Assembly: GCA_964200075.2 (NCBI GenBank)
Contig: CAXNAA020000429.1
Location: 1 to 21,361, forward strand
Direction of reading: 5' to 3'
DNA: 21,361 nucleotides
Source: Sphacelaria rigidula
Taxonomy: Eukaryota; Phaeophyceae; Sphacelariales
In this document: positions 1 through 8,694 of the stretch, piece after piece
Position numbering within the stretch: position 1 is the first letter of the stretch
Layout of the letters: the number at the start of each line of letters is the position of its first letter
Notes under the pieces: generated by a model
What the model was told of the DNA's origin: nothing
Database searches by the model: none
Seen by the model: the letters and a program-made list of their open reading frames with translations, nothing else
Made by a program: the position numbers and the translations under genes

Positions 1-80
1 GGGGGAGGGATGGTTTAATCCCTTGAGACCACGGACTCATCGCGAGGAAGGAGAGGGGTTGACAGTGTGAGAGGAAAAAA
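1..80 (+). repeat. Dispersed repeat A, copy 1 (runs off the window start)
   Basis: This stretch aligns by eye with 9561-9645 in the same orientation. Shared blocks include GAGGGA.GATGG, CTTGAGAC/CCTGAGAC, CACGGAC(T/C)C and AGGAAGG(A/G)GA.GGGTT. The second copy has about 12 extra bases in the middle. No open frame is conserved. I do not recognise the family; a short interspersed element is one possibility. Confidence 0.5.
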
Positions 81-139
81 TAAAATGTACAGGCAGTCAC
101 TTGAAACATCGTGGCTCTGCCGACCTGGGCATACAAAAT

Positions 140-735
140 GCATAGTCTAAAGTAAAACCGCTGTTCTTGCCTTGGCTTCTCTGCTGGAACCCTCAGACAC
201 AACAGCTGAAGTTCATGTGTGACCTCGCCCTCTGCAACTCAATACATGAAGGGTACTCGCTGTTGAAAAGCAAATTTGCCCCTTGTGCACAGCCGTACAG
301 AACGAAGCAGCACCTGGTGGCATGCCACAAAGTGAAATGCCGTCACACACTGCTTGCCGCAAGAAAAAAAAACACGCAGCCCAAAACGAAGCTTGTCGAA
401 CGTCGCATAGTTTGCATCTCATTCTTATATTATTAATAGCATATCCAGACAGTTACTCAACACATGACCGCAATCGCCAGCAGGTGTAAGGCAGTGCACA
501 AACTAAAATCGCTCTCGACGCCTTGGCTTCTACACTGGAGCAATGACACGAAGCAGCTGCCAGCTTTTTCTTTCTTCGGTGAACTCTCCCTCTGTAATTC
601 GATACTTGAAAGGATACTCGCCGTTGAAAGGTGAGATTGCCCTTTGTGCACAGCTGCACAAAACAAAGCAGCGCCTGGTGGCACGCACCCAAACTGCATG
701 TTGTCACAACTTGCTTGCGGCAAGAAAAGTATATG
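140..735. repeat. Diverged tandem duplication, two units about 356 bp apart
   Basis: Unit 1 (about 140-380) and unit 2 (about 496-735) align along their length: CTTGGCTTCT..CTGGA, then GAA.GG.TACTCGC.GTTGAAA, TTGTGCACAGC, AAGCAGC.CCTGGTGGCA and CTTGC.GCAAGAAAA. Both units are open in the corresponding frame on each strand. On the plus strand they share GYS.LK, CAQ, TKQ.LVA and LLAARK; on the minus strand they share PPGAA.FC.AVHKGQ. The units end with the small palindrome TTGCCGCAA/TTGCGGCAA. I cannot tell whether this is decayed coding sequence or a non-coding repeat that lacks stops. No start or splice structure is convincing. Confidence 0.6.
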
Positions 736-974
736 CGCACCCATTCATTCTAATGTGCCATCTTCGACCTCGAAAGACGCTACTGATCCTCAATCCAAAA
801 GTCCCAATCGCGCAACACTTACATCTCGGCAACGAAGCGGGGGATTGGACTGCGGTTTCTTGCGTGCGCTTCCCACACACCCAAGCTATGCTGCCTAGTT
901 CTTTTTCGCGTTTGCGCGTGAAACTGACTCGCAAATAACCCAAATATACTAAAATAAGGTGTTTTTTGCTCTAA

Positions 975-985
975 GGGGGGGGGGG
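975..985 (+). repeat. G homopolymer (11 G)
   Basis: Eleven consecutive G just upstream of the first foldback structure. Low-complexity tract. Confidence 0.8.
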
Positions 986-1024
986 TTACGGGCCGCTGAC
1001 GCGACGCCAGCAAAATGTTAAACC

Positions 1025-1548
1025 AGGTTCCCTGGATCTTGTGTGTATGCTGGGGGCTATCAAGCGCCGTGGGCCGGCTTGCTTCCTGTGTCGAGAACCA
1101 AGCGATCTCCAGTGTTACAGCTGTCGCATACTAAACCAAGTTAAAAAGTGATGAAGCATGTGTTCTGTTCGTGAGGGTCTCGGCACAGGTCCGACCACCT
1201 ACTGACCTGTTCATGATTCCTCCGCCTTGTTTTTTGTTGTTGTCGATTTGTGGTCATAACGACCTCCATTCCTACCCATAACTCTTGTGGATCGGAATGG
1301 GGGGCCTAACGACCAAAACTCCCCACTACGAAAGAAAAAATATAAAACGAGTAGGAATAATAAACGTCAGTAGGTGGTCGCACCTGTGCCGAGCCCTTCA
1401 CGAACAGGACACAAGCTTCATCAATTATTAACTTGGTTTAGTATGCGACAGTTGTAGCACTTGAGATCGCGTGGTTCTCGACACAGGAAACAAGGCCGCT
1501 CCCGGTACTTCATAGCCCCCCGCATAAACACAACGGCTAGGGAACCTC
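1025..1548. repeat. Long inverted repeat (foldback) with a shared cysteine-rich peptide on both arms
   Basis: The left arm (about 1025-1206) and the reverse complement of the right arm (about 1369-1548) match over about 180 bp with scattered substitutions, around a spacer of about 160 bp. Shared blocks include GTTCCCT, GGGGGCTAT, TCCTGTGTCGAGAACCA, GTCGCATACTAAACCAAGTTAA and CGACCACCTACTGAC. Read from the outside inwards, each arm carries the same peptide, ending at a stop at the same place. It contains CFLCREP(S/R)DL(Q/K)CY(S/N)C followed by RILNQV, a CX2CX7CX2C pattern of a zinc-binding type. In-frame ATG codons lie 31-33 residues before the stop. Several differences are synonymous or conservative. 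The repeat continues about 60 bp beyond the stop, so more than coding sequence was duplicated. It could be a foldback transposon or an inverted duplication of a gene's 3' end. Confidence 0.7.
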
Positions 1549-1627
1549 TTCACACATTTTGCTACAATCGCGACAGCGGGCCGGAAAAGCCCCTTGGTTG
1601 ATTGATTGTCGTACTTTAATCGACCCT

Positions 1628-1765
1628 CCATGGGTCCAGCCGTGGTCGCATGATGGACGTACCCAAGAAAAGCAAAACTGAAACACTCGCTCAAGAAAAA
1701 AAGGAACGGGAAAAAAATCGAACATAACAACACAGTCGACTAAGACGTAAAAGATGATGATGAAA
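1628..1765 (-). repeat. Dispersed repeat B, copy 1
   Basis: Aligns in the same orientation with 10046-10180. Shared blocks are GACCCAGC.GTGGTC/GGTCCAGCCGTGGTCGC, ATG(G/T)A(C/T)GTACCC, GAAA.C.CTCGCT.AAGAAAA and CA.CGTCGACT.AG followed by AAAGGATGAT/AAGATGATGAT. The minus strand stays open across it in both copies, but the sequence is A/T-biased and no start is obvious. It is followed at 1735-1835 by low-complexity ATGATG/AAATG-rich sequence. Confidence 0.45.
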
Positions 1766-2014
1766 TGAAATAAAATGTAATAAAATGTAAATATAAATAA
1801 TTTGTGAAGTAATAATAATAGTAATGATGATGACAACGAAGAACGTCGACAAAAGCGAACTAAAGTCGAAAATACCTTACTTTTTTTGTATATTTGGGTT
1901 GCTGGCGGCTTAGTATCACGCTCAAAACTGTTCCTTTGATAGGATGTGTGGAAAGCGCAGTGATGTGATACCAAGGTTGTGTTCTGTAGGTTACGGTTGT
2001 CCGTATACCCGGGG

Positions 2015-2420
2015 TTTTTTCCCGGGTATTTACCGTACTCGACAGTTCTGTGACTTATGTAAAATTTTCATACCGGCACCCGACAGTTCTGTCAACACTG
2101 TAAGACTTTCATACCCTTACCCTCTATAAGTTCTGTAACCCTCCTATATCCTTACCCGACAGTTCTGTGAGTTTTCTACAGAATGCATACCCGTATCCGG
2201 AGCGCGGGTGTGCCCTTGAATAAATACCCGATTGAAGGTACGGTTTTCAATGAGCCTATCATACCCTACTCGACAAGTTCTGTTTTTTCTGCATGTCTTT
2301 CAAACCGGTACCCGACAGTTTTGTCATTTCTGTAAGACTTTCATGCCGGTACCCGACATTTCTTCAAGCTCTGCAAGGAATGGCATACCCTACAGGACAT
2401 ATCCATACTCTACAAAACAC
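2015..2420 (+). repeat. Degenerate minisatellite, unit about 42 bp
   Basis: At least seven imperfect units are visible. The core is TACCCGACAGTTCTGT, a variable stretch, then CTGTAAGACTTTCATACCGG. The clearest units start near 2036, 2079, 2155, 2266, 2309 and 2351; a 70 bp interruption lies near 2205-2265. The period is close to 42 bp, a multiple of three. Two plus-strand frames stay open over parts of it and repeat RQFC.(L/F)CK.F.P. Array type and origin are unknown. Confidence 0.7.
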
Positions 2421-2734
2421 AACCTTGCACATGTTATCATCTAGCTCTTGCGTTGAGTGACGGGGACCTTCCCCTACGATGTCTGCGTGTGACTATTCGT
2501 ATGCTAGGGGCCCTCCTCACGACGTCAACGGTAGCTTTGCTGTACTGGAACATGTTCTCTGATCACGAAACAAGGTCAGCATGGTAGCTAGCCTTGACCC
2601 TGTTGTGTTCGATTCTTGCGTAAGACTAAACGTCAAACTCCCTGACGAGATGAAAATAACTCCTTCGTGATATGTTCTAGCGGCACTGGAAAATGAAGAA
2701 GACCCTCAACTCTCTATCGTGGGTCTGAACGTGC

Positions 2735-3060
2735 CTGTTACATACTATTTGTCGCTTGTGCCGACTGCAACCGAGGTGTATAGCAGCACAGTGCAGAAGG
2801 CGATGGCGTGTGATGTTTGTGAAAGGCATTGCTGGTGTTGTGTTTGCCTTATAAGTGCCTGATCACCAGTGCGGAAGAATGGCCATATGATGACGTGCGT
2901 CGCTGAGCGTAAGCGCGTACCATGAGCATGTGCTAGTTTCGCTGGGTCATTTGAACTTGTTGGTGGGAACACGAGACAACAAAGAAAAAAATTGGCCCGT
3001 GCGAAAAAAATCGGGGCCATCGCGACCTCCAAGGCCGACCGACTCCTATGGCAGGTGATT
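2735..3060. repeat. Dispersed repeat C, copy 1
   Basis: Collinear, diverged similarity to about 14661-15060 in the same orientation. Examples are TTTGTCGCTTGTGCC/TTTGTCGCTGGCAC, CCAGTGCGGA, CGCTGA(G/T)CGTAAG(C/T)GCGT.CCATG, AAGAA(A/G)AAA and CCATCGCGACCTC. The minus strand is open through most of both copies, with weak peptide agreement around FRTG. No domain is recognisable. It may be a decayed element. Confidence 0.45.
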
Positions 3061-3164
3061 TGCATGTGGAATGTTACGGTTGACCCGACCGCCCGAACGG
3101 GAGATCAGCTCATCAATCTTGTGGATGGGTAAGGCTAGTTTTTATAGCAGTCACCGATCTCGAT

Positions 3165-3330
3165 GTGTATGCGGTTTGGGGGACCCCAAATCGGGAAGCG
3201 CATATTACGGCCCCCAATATGGGCCAAATCGGGGAAGCTCAAATTGGGATGCCAGGATATGAGAACGGTTTCCCCCCGATTTCTCGCCAAAATCGGAGGA
3301 AAGTTGAGGTTCCCCCGATCTATAGAGAGT
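3165..3330 (+). repeat. Cluster of ATCGGGG/CCCCGAT short repeats
   Basis: Three to four imperfect units built on CCCCAAATCGGGAAG, CCAAATCGGGGAAGCTCAAATT and CCAAAATCGGAGGAAAGTTGAG. Small hairpins are present, for example TTTGGGGGACCCCAAA. A related unit in inverted orientation lies at about 3905-3955 (CCCCGATTTTGCACAGATCGGGG). The two sites bracket about 600 bp and could be the worn ends of one element. Confidence 0.5.
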
Positions 3331-3385
3331 GACGTACCTGCAGTGACGCACGGTGATAGGGCAACAGGCGTTTGATATTTTTCAG

Positions 3386-3740
3386 TAGCCGCAGCAGCAG
3401 ACAGTCCCGTGACAGCGCAGGCTGTGCCTTCCCGCGCCAGCTGCTGGAGCAGCTTCGCACGGGGTTTGACAGGTGGATTGGAAATGTTGACGCCGTACCC
3501 TGCGGCGACGGTGATACCTTATGCTGCACTGCTGTATGTGTAATGAATCACCATAATGGACGGTACTGTACTATCCCACTCTCTGTTGTCGCTGTACTTG
3601 CCGGGTAATGTACGGCACTGCACTACTGAACTCTTCTCGCAGACATATCGCTGTTCTTGCAATACCGACTGTACCATCATATGTTACAACACGGTAATAT
3701 CGTATACGATGATGGAGTGTGCTGCATTGTACTACCCTAG
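3386..3740 (+). CDS. Tentative two-exon 3' end of an unknown gene
   Basis: Exon one (3386-3510) follows a pyrimidine-rich acceptor TTTTTCAG. It encodes an arginine/serine-rich segment then a helical-looking stretch containing FPRQLLEQLRTGFDRWIGN. It can end at a GTGATA donor leaving one base. Exon two (3643-3740) follows a good acceptor, CTCTTCTCGCAG, and resumes in the matching phase to give DISLFLQYRLYHHML and, after 17 more residues, a TAG stop. The phases agree, but other frames of exon two are also open and the donor is weak. The 5' end is not found and I recognise no family. Treat it as a weak prediction. Confidence 0.22.
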
Positions 3741-4099
3741 GATACCACGGTACGACACTGTTGTACTCGAAGGATGCTTCACCGCCGGCCTGCTCTTCGC
3801 TTCACTAGTGCACGATACCACACTCATGCAAAAAATTACCGTCCGTGTACATAACTATTTCAAAAATCTGTGAGACTACAAGAGGGTTCTCGCGGATTTG
3901 ACTTTCGCAAATATGAGTCTCCCCGATTTTGCACAGATCGGGGTCTCCACAGAATCTAGATTCATCCCCACAAAAAATAGCCTCATCCACCCGAGCCCTA
4001 ATATCTGAGGATACTGTTTGTTTTCTGTTTCGACAAACTTAAGTAATCTCAGGCTGAGATTACCCCCGAACTCGAATCTCTTACATCTCGAGCAGTGTC

Positions 4100-4483
4100 G
4101 TTGAAGAGGTGTATGGCGGCTGTATTGGCGGTAACAATATTGACTCTTGTGCCGGCATTGCGGTGTAATTTGGGTGCACAAATCACAGTGCAGTGTACAC
4201 CAAGAAGGAGCCGCAGCTCGCGCAAACCACGTATTGCCAACGTTCAGACCACCTAGTCTCGCCCAAGAGGGCATCTCGGTTGTCGAGTTATGGACACAAA
4301 GTGCGACGCTTCACGTTTACGGCCGCGATCAACACCAGGCGACAGTGGTGCCTTTTTAATTACAGCCCTCATCATTTCTGGGCACAGCTCATGCTTCACC
4401 GGGAGTTGCACAGAGTTTTTGGTATAGATGCAGATGGGAAAGGCCGTTCCAGCCATACTGACTTTCAAAGGTCGTTGGGATAG
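4100..4483 (+). other. Coding-like region with two overlapping open frames
   Basis: An ATG at 4113 opens a 47-codon frame whose first 17 residues (MAAVLAVTILTLVPALR) look like a signal peptide, ending at 4256. A second frame is open from about 4187 to 4483. It has G/C-rich third positions in its first half and contains KRASRLSSYGHKVRRFTFT. A third, to 4359, ends LHVYGRDQHQATVVPF. No splice pair that I can find joins the signal-peptide start to either downstream frame without an intron under 70 bp. It may be an exon with a frameshift, overlapping chance frames, or part of a gene whose other exons I cannot place. Confidence 0.25.
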
Positions 4484-4489
4484 TGCACA

Positions 4490-4820
4490 GTACGGGTATT
4501 CCCGGGTGTGGGTACTCGGGATACTCTGTAACATCCAGCATCTTCGGCAGTCGGCACTTCGGGTACGGAGTGTCTTACCAAGTCACGGAGTTCGACGCCG
4601 AGTTTGGGGTTTGGGGTTTGGGGTATTCAACGTACTCCAGAGAGCCCAATATTTTCGGCAGTCACTACCAAGGGTACTCCGGAACACCCAGTATCTGAGG
4701 GAGTGGGTACTTCTCGCATTCGGAGTACTAAATATTTCACTAGTTACACTGAATGTGACGCCGAGTATTTGGGTGGGTGGATACTCGCGGTACTCTTGAG
4801 TACTGAGTACCACAAACCCT
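4490..4820 (+). repeat. Degenerate repeat rich in GGGTACTC, with a TTTGGGG triplet
   Basis: The motif GG(G/A)TACTC recurs many times. Two larger units, near 4516-4625 and 4626-4790, share TACTC.(G/A)GA, CA.(C/T)ATCTTCGGCAGTC and GACGCCGAGT(T/A)T. A plus-strand frame at 4483-4698 repeats GYSGYS and IFGS. At 4603-4622 GGGGTTT-type sequence is repeated about three times in tandem. No gene assignment. Confidence 0.5.
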
Positions 4821-4833
4821 GAGGGATCCTTGA

Positions 4834-5399
4834 CTATCTGCCGAGTCCTACTCCACCCTCACGATCTTTGCTGACTTTGGCCCCAGCGTTGTCGTACTTG
4901 TGCTTTCGAGCGGTGCCCAGAGACATAGTATCAGAAGATAAACTTGGTGCAAATTGGACTGTTTTTCTGATGCAACCGTTTTCATACACCGCTGGGGATG
5001 TGCTTCACAACGGCCAACGGGAAGTCGGCCCAGCAGTATCGGAACAGTTTCGCCTCGGTGGTGTATACTAGGGGAGCAGCGCGGTCCGCAGGCGGACAAC
5101 ACAAGTATCATGCCTTCATTTTTCTCGTAGAAATACACATAGAACAGTAACGCATAATGTAGTAGTTTTAGCGGCGTGCTGTTACGGACTCACCTTGAGC
5201 TTAGGACGTGGTTTTCATCTTCCACAACCGTCTTGTTGCGAAAGGCGGCCAGGTAGATCATCAGCGTGCCAGCTGCCCACACACCCGCGGAAGATAGCCA
5301 GTGCATCACCGAATCCGTCACCCAAGGCACACCGAGAGGAGAATCTACACTGAGCCGGGTACTTTTGCTGCTATCACTGCTGTCGCTATTGATTTTCCA

Positions 5400-5444
<45 letters not shown>

Positions 5445-6104
5445 GACGCGACGACCTTCAGCATGATTTCGGCCTCGGTTGTTCAAAAACGAAGGAGTCC
5501 CACGGATCCCGCTATGCATACCGTTTGCGGCCAGATTTTTCTCTGATTAACTGTGCTGATGACTTCTCCGGGTGTATGTTGCACTAGTTTATCCTTGAGA
5601 TGCTCCGCGAGTTGGGCTCGTGTTTCTCCTGAAATTACTTCAGAGGATACCCACTACGACAGCTGGACAAAACATGCTAACATAGGTTTCGTTTTAGGCT
5701 ACCACACTTGCTCCGTATCATTTCGTGAGGTTCCGTTGTTCCGTTTCTATTGATTTTCCGGACTGTTGACGACCGAGGCAGTTCACCCGACATCGCACAA
5801 ACAAAATTTTGATTTGCTGCGTACCACCCCCACTCCCCCACTCCCACCCCATATCACTTCGCGTACCCACCGCAACTTCCTTGATCAGGTAAAGACGGTT
5901 GCCCGACCGAATCTCAGTTATTTCAACCTTCAGCGATGGGCTCAGAGAGATTTCCGTCCGATTTGCACCGTCTGCGCAACAAAAGTACACCGCACAATAG
6001 TTCGGAAAGTCGTACCGCTGCACGGTGATAGTCCCTCCATGATTTGAGGCGTACTCTGGGATTTTCAAGTTCCTGCTGACTGTGCTGGATCTATCATTCG
6101 ACAA
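4834..6104 (-). CDS. Multi-exon gene of unknown function with one membrane segment (5' end unresolved)
   Basis: Five exon segments read from high to low coordinates. Exon A (about 6104 to 5867) encodes a beta-rich-looking stretch (GGTITVQRYDFPNYC) and ends at a GTACGC donor with one base over. Exon B (5628-5522) follows TTTCAG, completes that codon, encodes ETRAQLAEHLKDKLVQHTPG and 15 more residues, and ends at GTATGC. Exon C (about 5450-5194) has a serine run from the CTG array, then WLSSAGVWAAGTLMIYLAAF, a probable transmembrane helix, and ends at GTGAGT. Exon D (5067-4988) encodes TTEAKLFRYCWADFPLAVV. Exon E (4902-4834) is lysine/arginine-rich (HKYDNAGAKVSKDREG) and ends in TAG. The A/B and D/E phases agree. 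B/C and C/D do not fit any clear splice pair, so a small exon or sequence error is possible. No in-frame ATG lies upstream in exon A, so a further 5' exon is likely. The family is not recognised; it is probably a single-pass membrane protein. Confidence 0.5.
5404..5439 (+). repeat. (CTG)12 microsatellite
   Basis: Twelve perfect CTG triplets. On the minus strand these read AGC and encode serine inside or at the edge of exon C of the minus-strand gene. Alternatively AGC runs can act as splice acceptors (CAG), so the exact exon boundary is uncertain. Confidence 0.9.
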
Positions 6105-6239
6105 TAGAGCCGGTTTTCTCTATAACCCCCGTATCAGAACAAATCAAAGCCCTTAACATCTATCCACCACCATCCTCCCCGGCTGCGTCGTACAGGAATC
6201 AATAGCGTGCGAGAGGTACCATTCACTCGCGGCCCCATC
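6105..6239. promoter_or_regulatory. Short divergent intergenic region, possible bidirectional promoter
   Basis: The minus-strand gene begins (or continues) below 6104 and the plus-strand presequence exon starts at 6240. About 135 bp therefore separate head-to-head coding segments. The stretch is C-rich (CCACCACCATCCTCCCC at about 6163-6180) with no clear TATA box. The promoter role is inferred from geometry only. If the minus-strand gene has a further 5' exon beyond 6240, this is an intron instead. Confidence 0.25.
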
Positions 6240-6434
6240 ATGTTTGCGAAATCTTCACGAGCTGTCGCTGCGGCGGCGCGTAGCGTACATCGGGTGTCGA
6301 AGAGTCAATCGCCAGTACTCTCAGCGCTGCAGCAGCGGGGCGCCACAACGACTTCAAGGGTGCCAACGCCCCTACCTGATGCAGTGCCTTTGACAGGAAC
6401 CTGGAATACGGCAGAGCAGGACTCTCTCGTGCAG
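6240..6434 (+). CDS. First exon of a probable mitochondrial protein (downstream exons not found)
   Basis: ATG at 6240 opens 65 codons that end exactly at CTCGTGCAG before a GTTTGT donor, phase 0. The N-terminus (MFAKSSRAVAAAARSVHRVS) is rich in Ala, Arg and Ser with no acidic residue for about 50 positions. It has the pattern of a mitochondrial targeting presequence, with an RGATTTSR stretch (residues 33-40) like a cleavage region. The mature part would begin around VPTPLPDAVPLTGTWN. Acidic residues appear only near the end of the exon. I could not identify the continuation: segments at 6832-6885 and 7215-7320 follow AG acceptors but are not convincing. The family is unknown. Confidence 0.45.
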
Positions 6435-6499
6435 GTTTGTGAGGATACGCGCCCATGCAGATACTGCTGCGTACTACTACGTGGTGTAGCCCCGACTAC

Positions 6500-7230
6500 C
6501 TGATGCATTCAAAAAAACAAAATGTTGGACGAAGATAGGGACATACATAAATGTTACACCACTATACTGTATGTGCTGCAGTAAAGCATGTTCTGCCCCG
6601 TCATGACCAACAGAGAATAACCAGAATCAAAGGGTGCACCGTGATGATGATCACACAGTGGCTTACGAGGCCTCGTGACTCGTAGCGGGATTGCCATTGA
6701 CAATGCACAAACTTTACGAAGGTGCCCTGCTGGTTTTCATCACGAATCTCTGTTGGTGTCCCCGTCGCTCAGTATCTCTCACGCAAAGCTGCCTGATCCC
6801 TATCTGCGTACCCGGTGACATTCTCTCCCAGATTCCCGCCGCAATTCACGAAAGCAGCGAGACTTGCAAGATGGGGAACACTTGATGCCATGCATGGTTC
6901 GAGGATTTTGTCCGTACAGTTACTGTAATTCATACAGTATGTTGTGATCTCATCATATACCGAACATGGTTCATTGTATGCGCTCGCGTGCTCTTACTCG
7001 TAGTGATGAGCAGATAACTCAACAACTGGCTTCTACATGTTTTACAGCATTATAGCTTCCCTTCAACGCTCACACGCATCTACACTCTGGTGCTGTTGTG
7101 CGATGTGTTGGGGGCATGTCCAAGAGAAACGGTGTGGTTGCCTTTTCGTTGCGAAATGACTCTGTACATACTCACACAACTTGCCACAACAGTACAGTCA
7201 GTACAGTGCGTCCGCAAATGGTGTTCGCCC
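6500..7230. other. No supported gene; probably intron or intergenic
   Basis: Contains short A/T-rich motifs (ACTATACTGTATG, TTACTGTAATTCATACAGTATG). A minus-strand frame at about 6782-6990 is open but has weak coding character. If the exon at 6240 belongs to a long-intron gene, this is its first intron. Confidence 0.4.
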
Positions 7231-7251
7231 GCTCAAGGGGACACGACAAAC

Positions 7252-7546
7252 CTGCCGCTCATTTTTGCATGTCGAGAACAGAGCGGGCGGGTGGGGCATC
7301 GTTCAGCTTTGCGCGTGTGACCTGACGCGTATTGTCGGAGGACCGTTGAATGCGTGATGCATGATGCGTGGTGCAGCATTTCCACGACCTGTCCGAGGGC
7401 AAAGTTGTATCTCGCATCTCGTACGGCCGACGTCTGTCTCTTGCCTGTGCTGTGTGTACATGAGGTGTTCAGCGTCTTCATATCTTTCGCGCTGCCCCCA
7501 CACAGCGAAAGTAGGTGGGCCATCTGCTTAATCGGGACCAATTTCA
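7252..7546 (-). CDS. Tentative internal exon of unknown function
   Basis: The minus strand is open for about 98 codons from an acceptor-like TTTCTTCAAG (7547-7556) to a GTTTGT donor (below 7252). The encoded peptide includes VRDARYNFALGQVVEMLHHA, which looks like an amphipathic helix region, and it is Cys/His-rich. Third positions favour G/C moderately. There is no start codon with good context and no partner exon is identified. The antisense frame at 7098-7325 is also open, so this is only a candidate. Confidence 0.22.
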
Positions 7547-7559
7547 CTTGAAGAAAGTT

Positions 7560-8450
7560 TGCATAATCCAGATGGACTACGCTCGCAGTCTAGGGGTTAG
7601 CGGGGCAAGGAAAAAATAAGCGGAAAAAGGAGGGCGGAAAATCCAATACTCACAAAGTGGTGAACTTTACTGGAGCCCAAAACGACTACTTTGGGTCCTA
7701 ATAATAACGAGGAAAAACAAAACGGTTCTCAGAAGAACGGTGGTTCTTTCGGCACTGAATGCAGCCGGGAACAGGTCTGGAAATCTCAACGGGTACGGCA
7801 AAACGTCAAACCCTTTGACTGCGAGAATTGAGTCGGAACAGTTCCATCGACTTGAGTGCTCAGGGATATCCGGGGGTTGTCACAGGGGGCGGGGGTCTGT
7901 TCGAAGAACAGCCGAAAAGTTCACCAAGTTAGCCGCCTGTGTTTGGAAGTTTCCCGTGGAAAACTCTACTGGTATACCAGAAAAGAGGCCCGAGAGGAGT
8001 AGAGTGGCCATTTTGAGAGCTGTGATTGGTCACAATTGTCAGCATGTCACAACCCAGATGGACCACAGTTGGACTACCTCCCAGGCTTTGCCAGGCTAGG
8101 TGTATTTCTCATTTCAGTCATGACCGCTCAACCATCAATAATAAGGGCACAAACAGTGAAACAGGGCATTTTTCTGCTCGTGGTCTCTGCCACCTTCCCA
8201 ACCCCCCCCCCTCTTGTGTACCCAGCATAGCTGCACATTGTCTATATTGTTGTGGTGGAACACTAAGCAGAGATATCAACAGCGTGCAGTAGAATTGTGT
8301 TCAGTGGAGAGCGATAGCGCGCTCACCGCGTCTTGCCGCCGTATCCAGCGAGGATGTACAAAATACATGCTGACTCTGCACGCACTTGGGTGGAGGGTAG
8401 AACCGGTCTGGGGTTCTCTGGTCCTATTTTCTATATCTGAATATTTTCCG
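7560..8450. other. No supported gene
   Basis: Plus-strand frames at 7740-8099 and 8026-8292 are open but have no splice or start support. A C10 run lies at 8202-8211. Small hairpins are present, such as CTGTTCGAAGAACAG near 7899. Nothing else is recognised. Confidence 0.4.
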
Positions 8451-8454
8451 CTGC

Positions 8455-8545
8455 GATCCGGTGGTGTAATGGTCCGACTATCGCCACTAGGGTGGAGAGA
8501 ACGAGGGTTCGACTCCCGATGCGTTGGGTTTTCTCCACACGTCGG
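8455..8545 (+). mobile_element. tRNA-derived SINE-like sequence (internal Pol III promoter)
   Basis: An A-box-like TGGTGTAATGG (8462-8472) is followed 34 bases later by a B-box GGTTCGACTCC (8506-8516), the spacing of a tRNA internal promoter. The acceptor stem does not pair, the outer two base pairs of the T stem are mismatched and no standard anticodon arm forms, so it is not a working tRNA. Translation gives the VMVRLSPLGWRERGFDS type of peptide seen where tRNA-derived SINEs are translated. No A-tail or target duplication is identified, so the 3' end is open. Confidence 0.5.
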
Positions 8546-8694
8546 ACGAGCACGAGTAATAATGTTTACGTGAGATTGAGGGTAGGGGATACGATTGAGA
8601 GTGAAAAGCGGTCATTTAGTGATTGAATCATTTCAGTTCCGAAATACCCCTTCACGACGTCCGATATGCTTTCTGCAGTCATTTGCCACCGAGG

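Noticed and set aside
1537-1974. 145-codon open minus-strand frame
   Set aside because: It runs through A/T-rich low-complexity sequence (long Leu, Phe and Tyr runs) and dispersed repeat B; its composition follows the DNA bias and it has no gene signals.
2015-2420. CRISPR array
   Set aside because: The repeats are degenerate and contiguous, without constant repeats and unique spacers, and the window is eukaryotic.
2455-2860. Chain of plus-strand exons around MVASLDPVV and YYLSLVPTA
   Set aside because: The GTAAGA donor and CTAG acceptor do not join these frames in a common phase, and the second half lies in dispersed repeat C.
4603-4622. Interstitial telomere from the repeated TTTGGGG
   Set aside because: Only about three units, embedded in a longer degenerate repeat; too short to call telomeric.
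5266-5466. Plus-strand open frame with a leucine run from the CTG repeat
   Set aside because: It is antisense to the membrane-helix exon, which has better third-position bias and a consensus GTGAGT donor.
8455-8545. Functional tRNA gene
   Set aside because: A and B boxes are present, but the acceptor stem does not pair, the T stem is broken and no anticodon arm forms.
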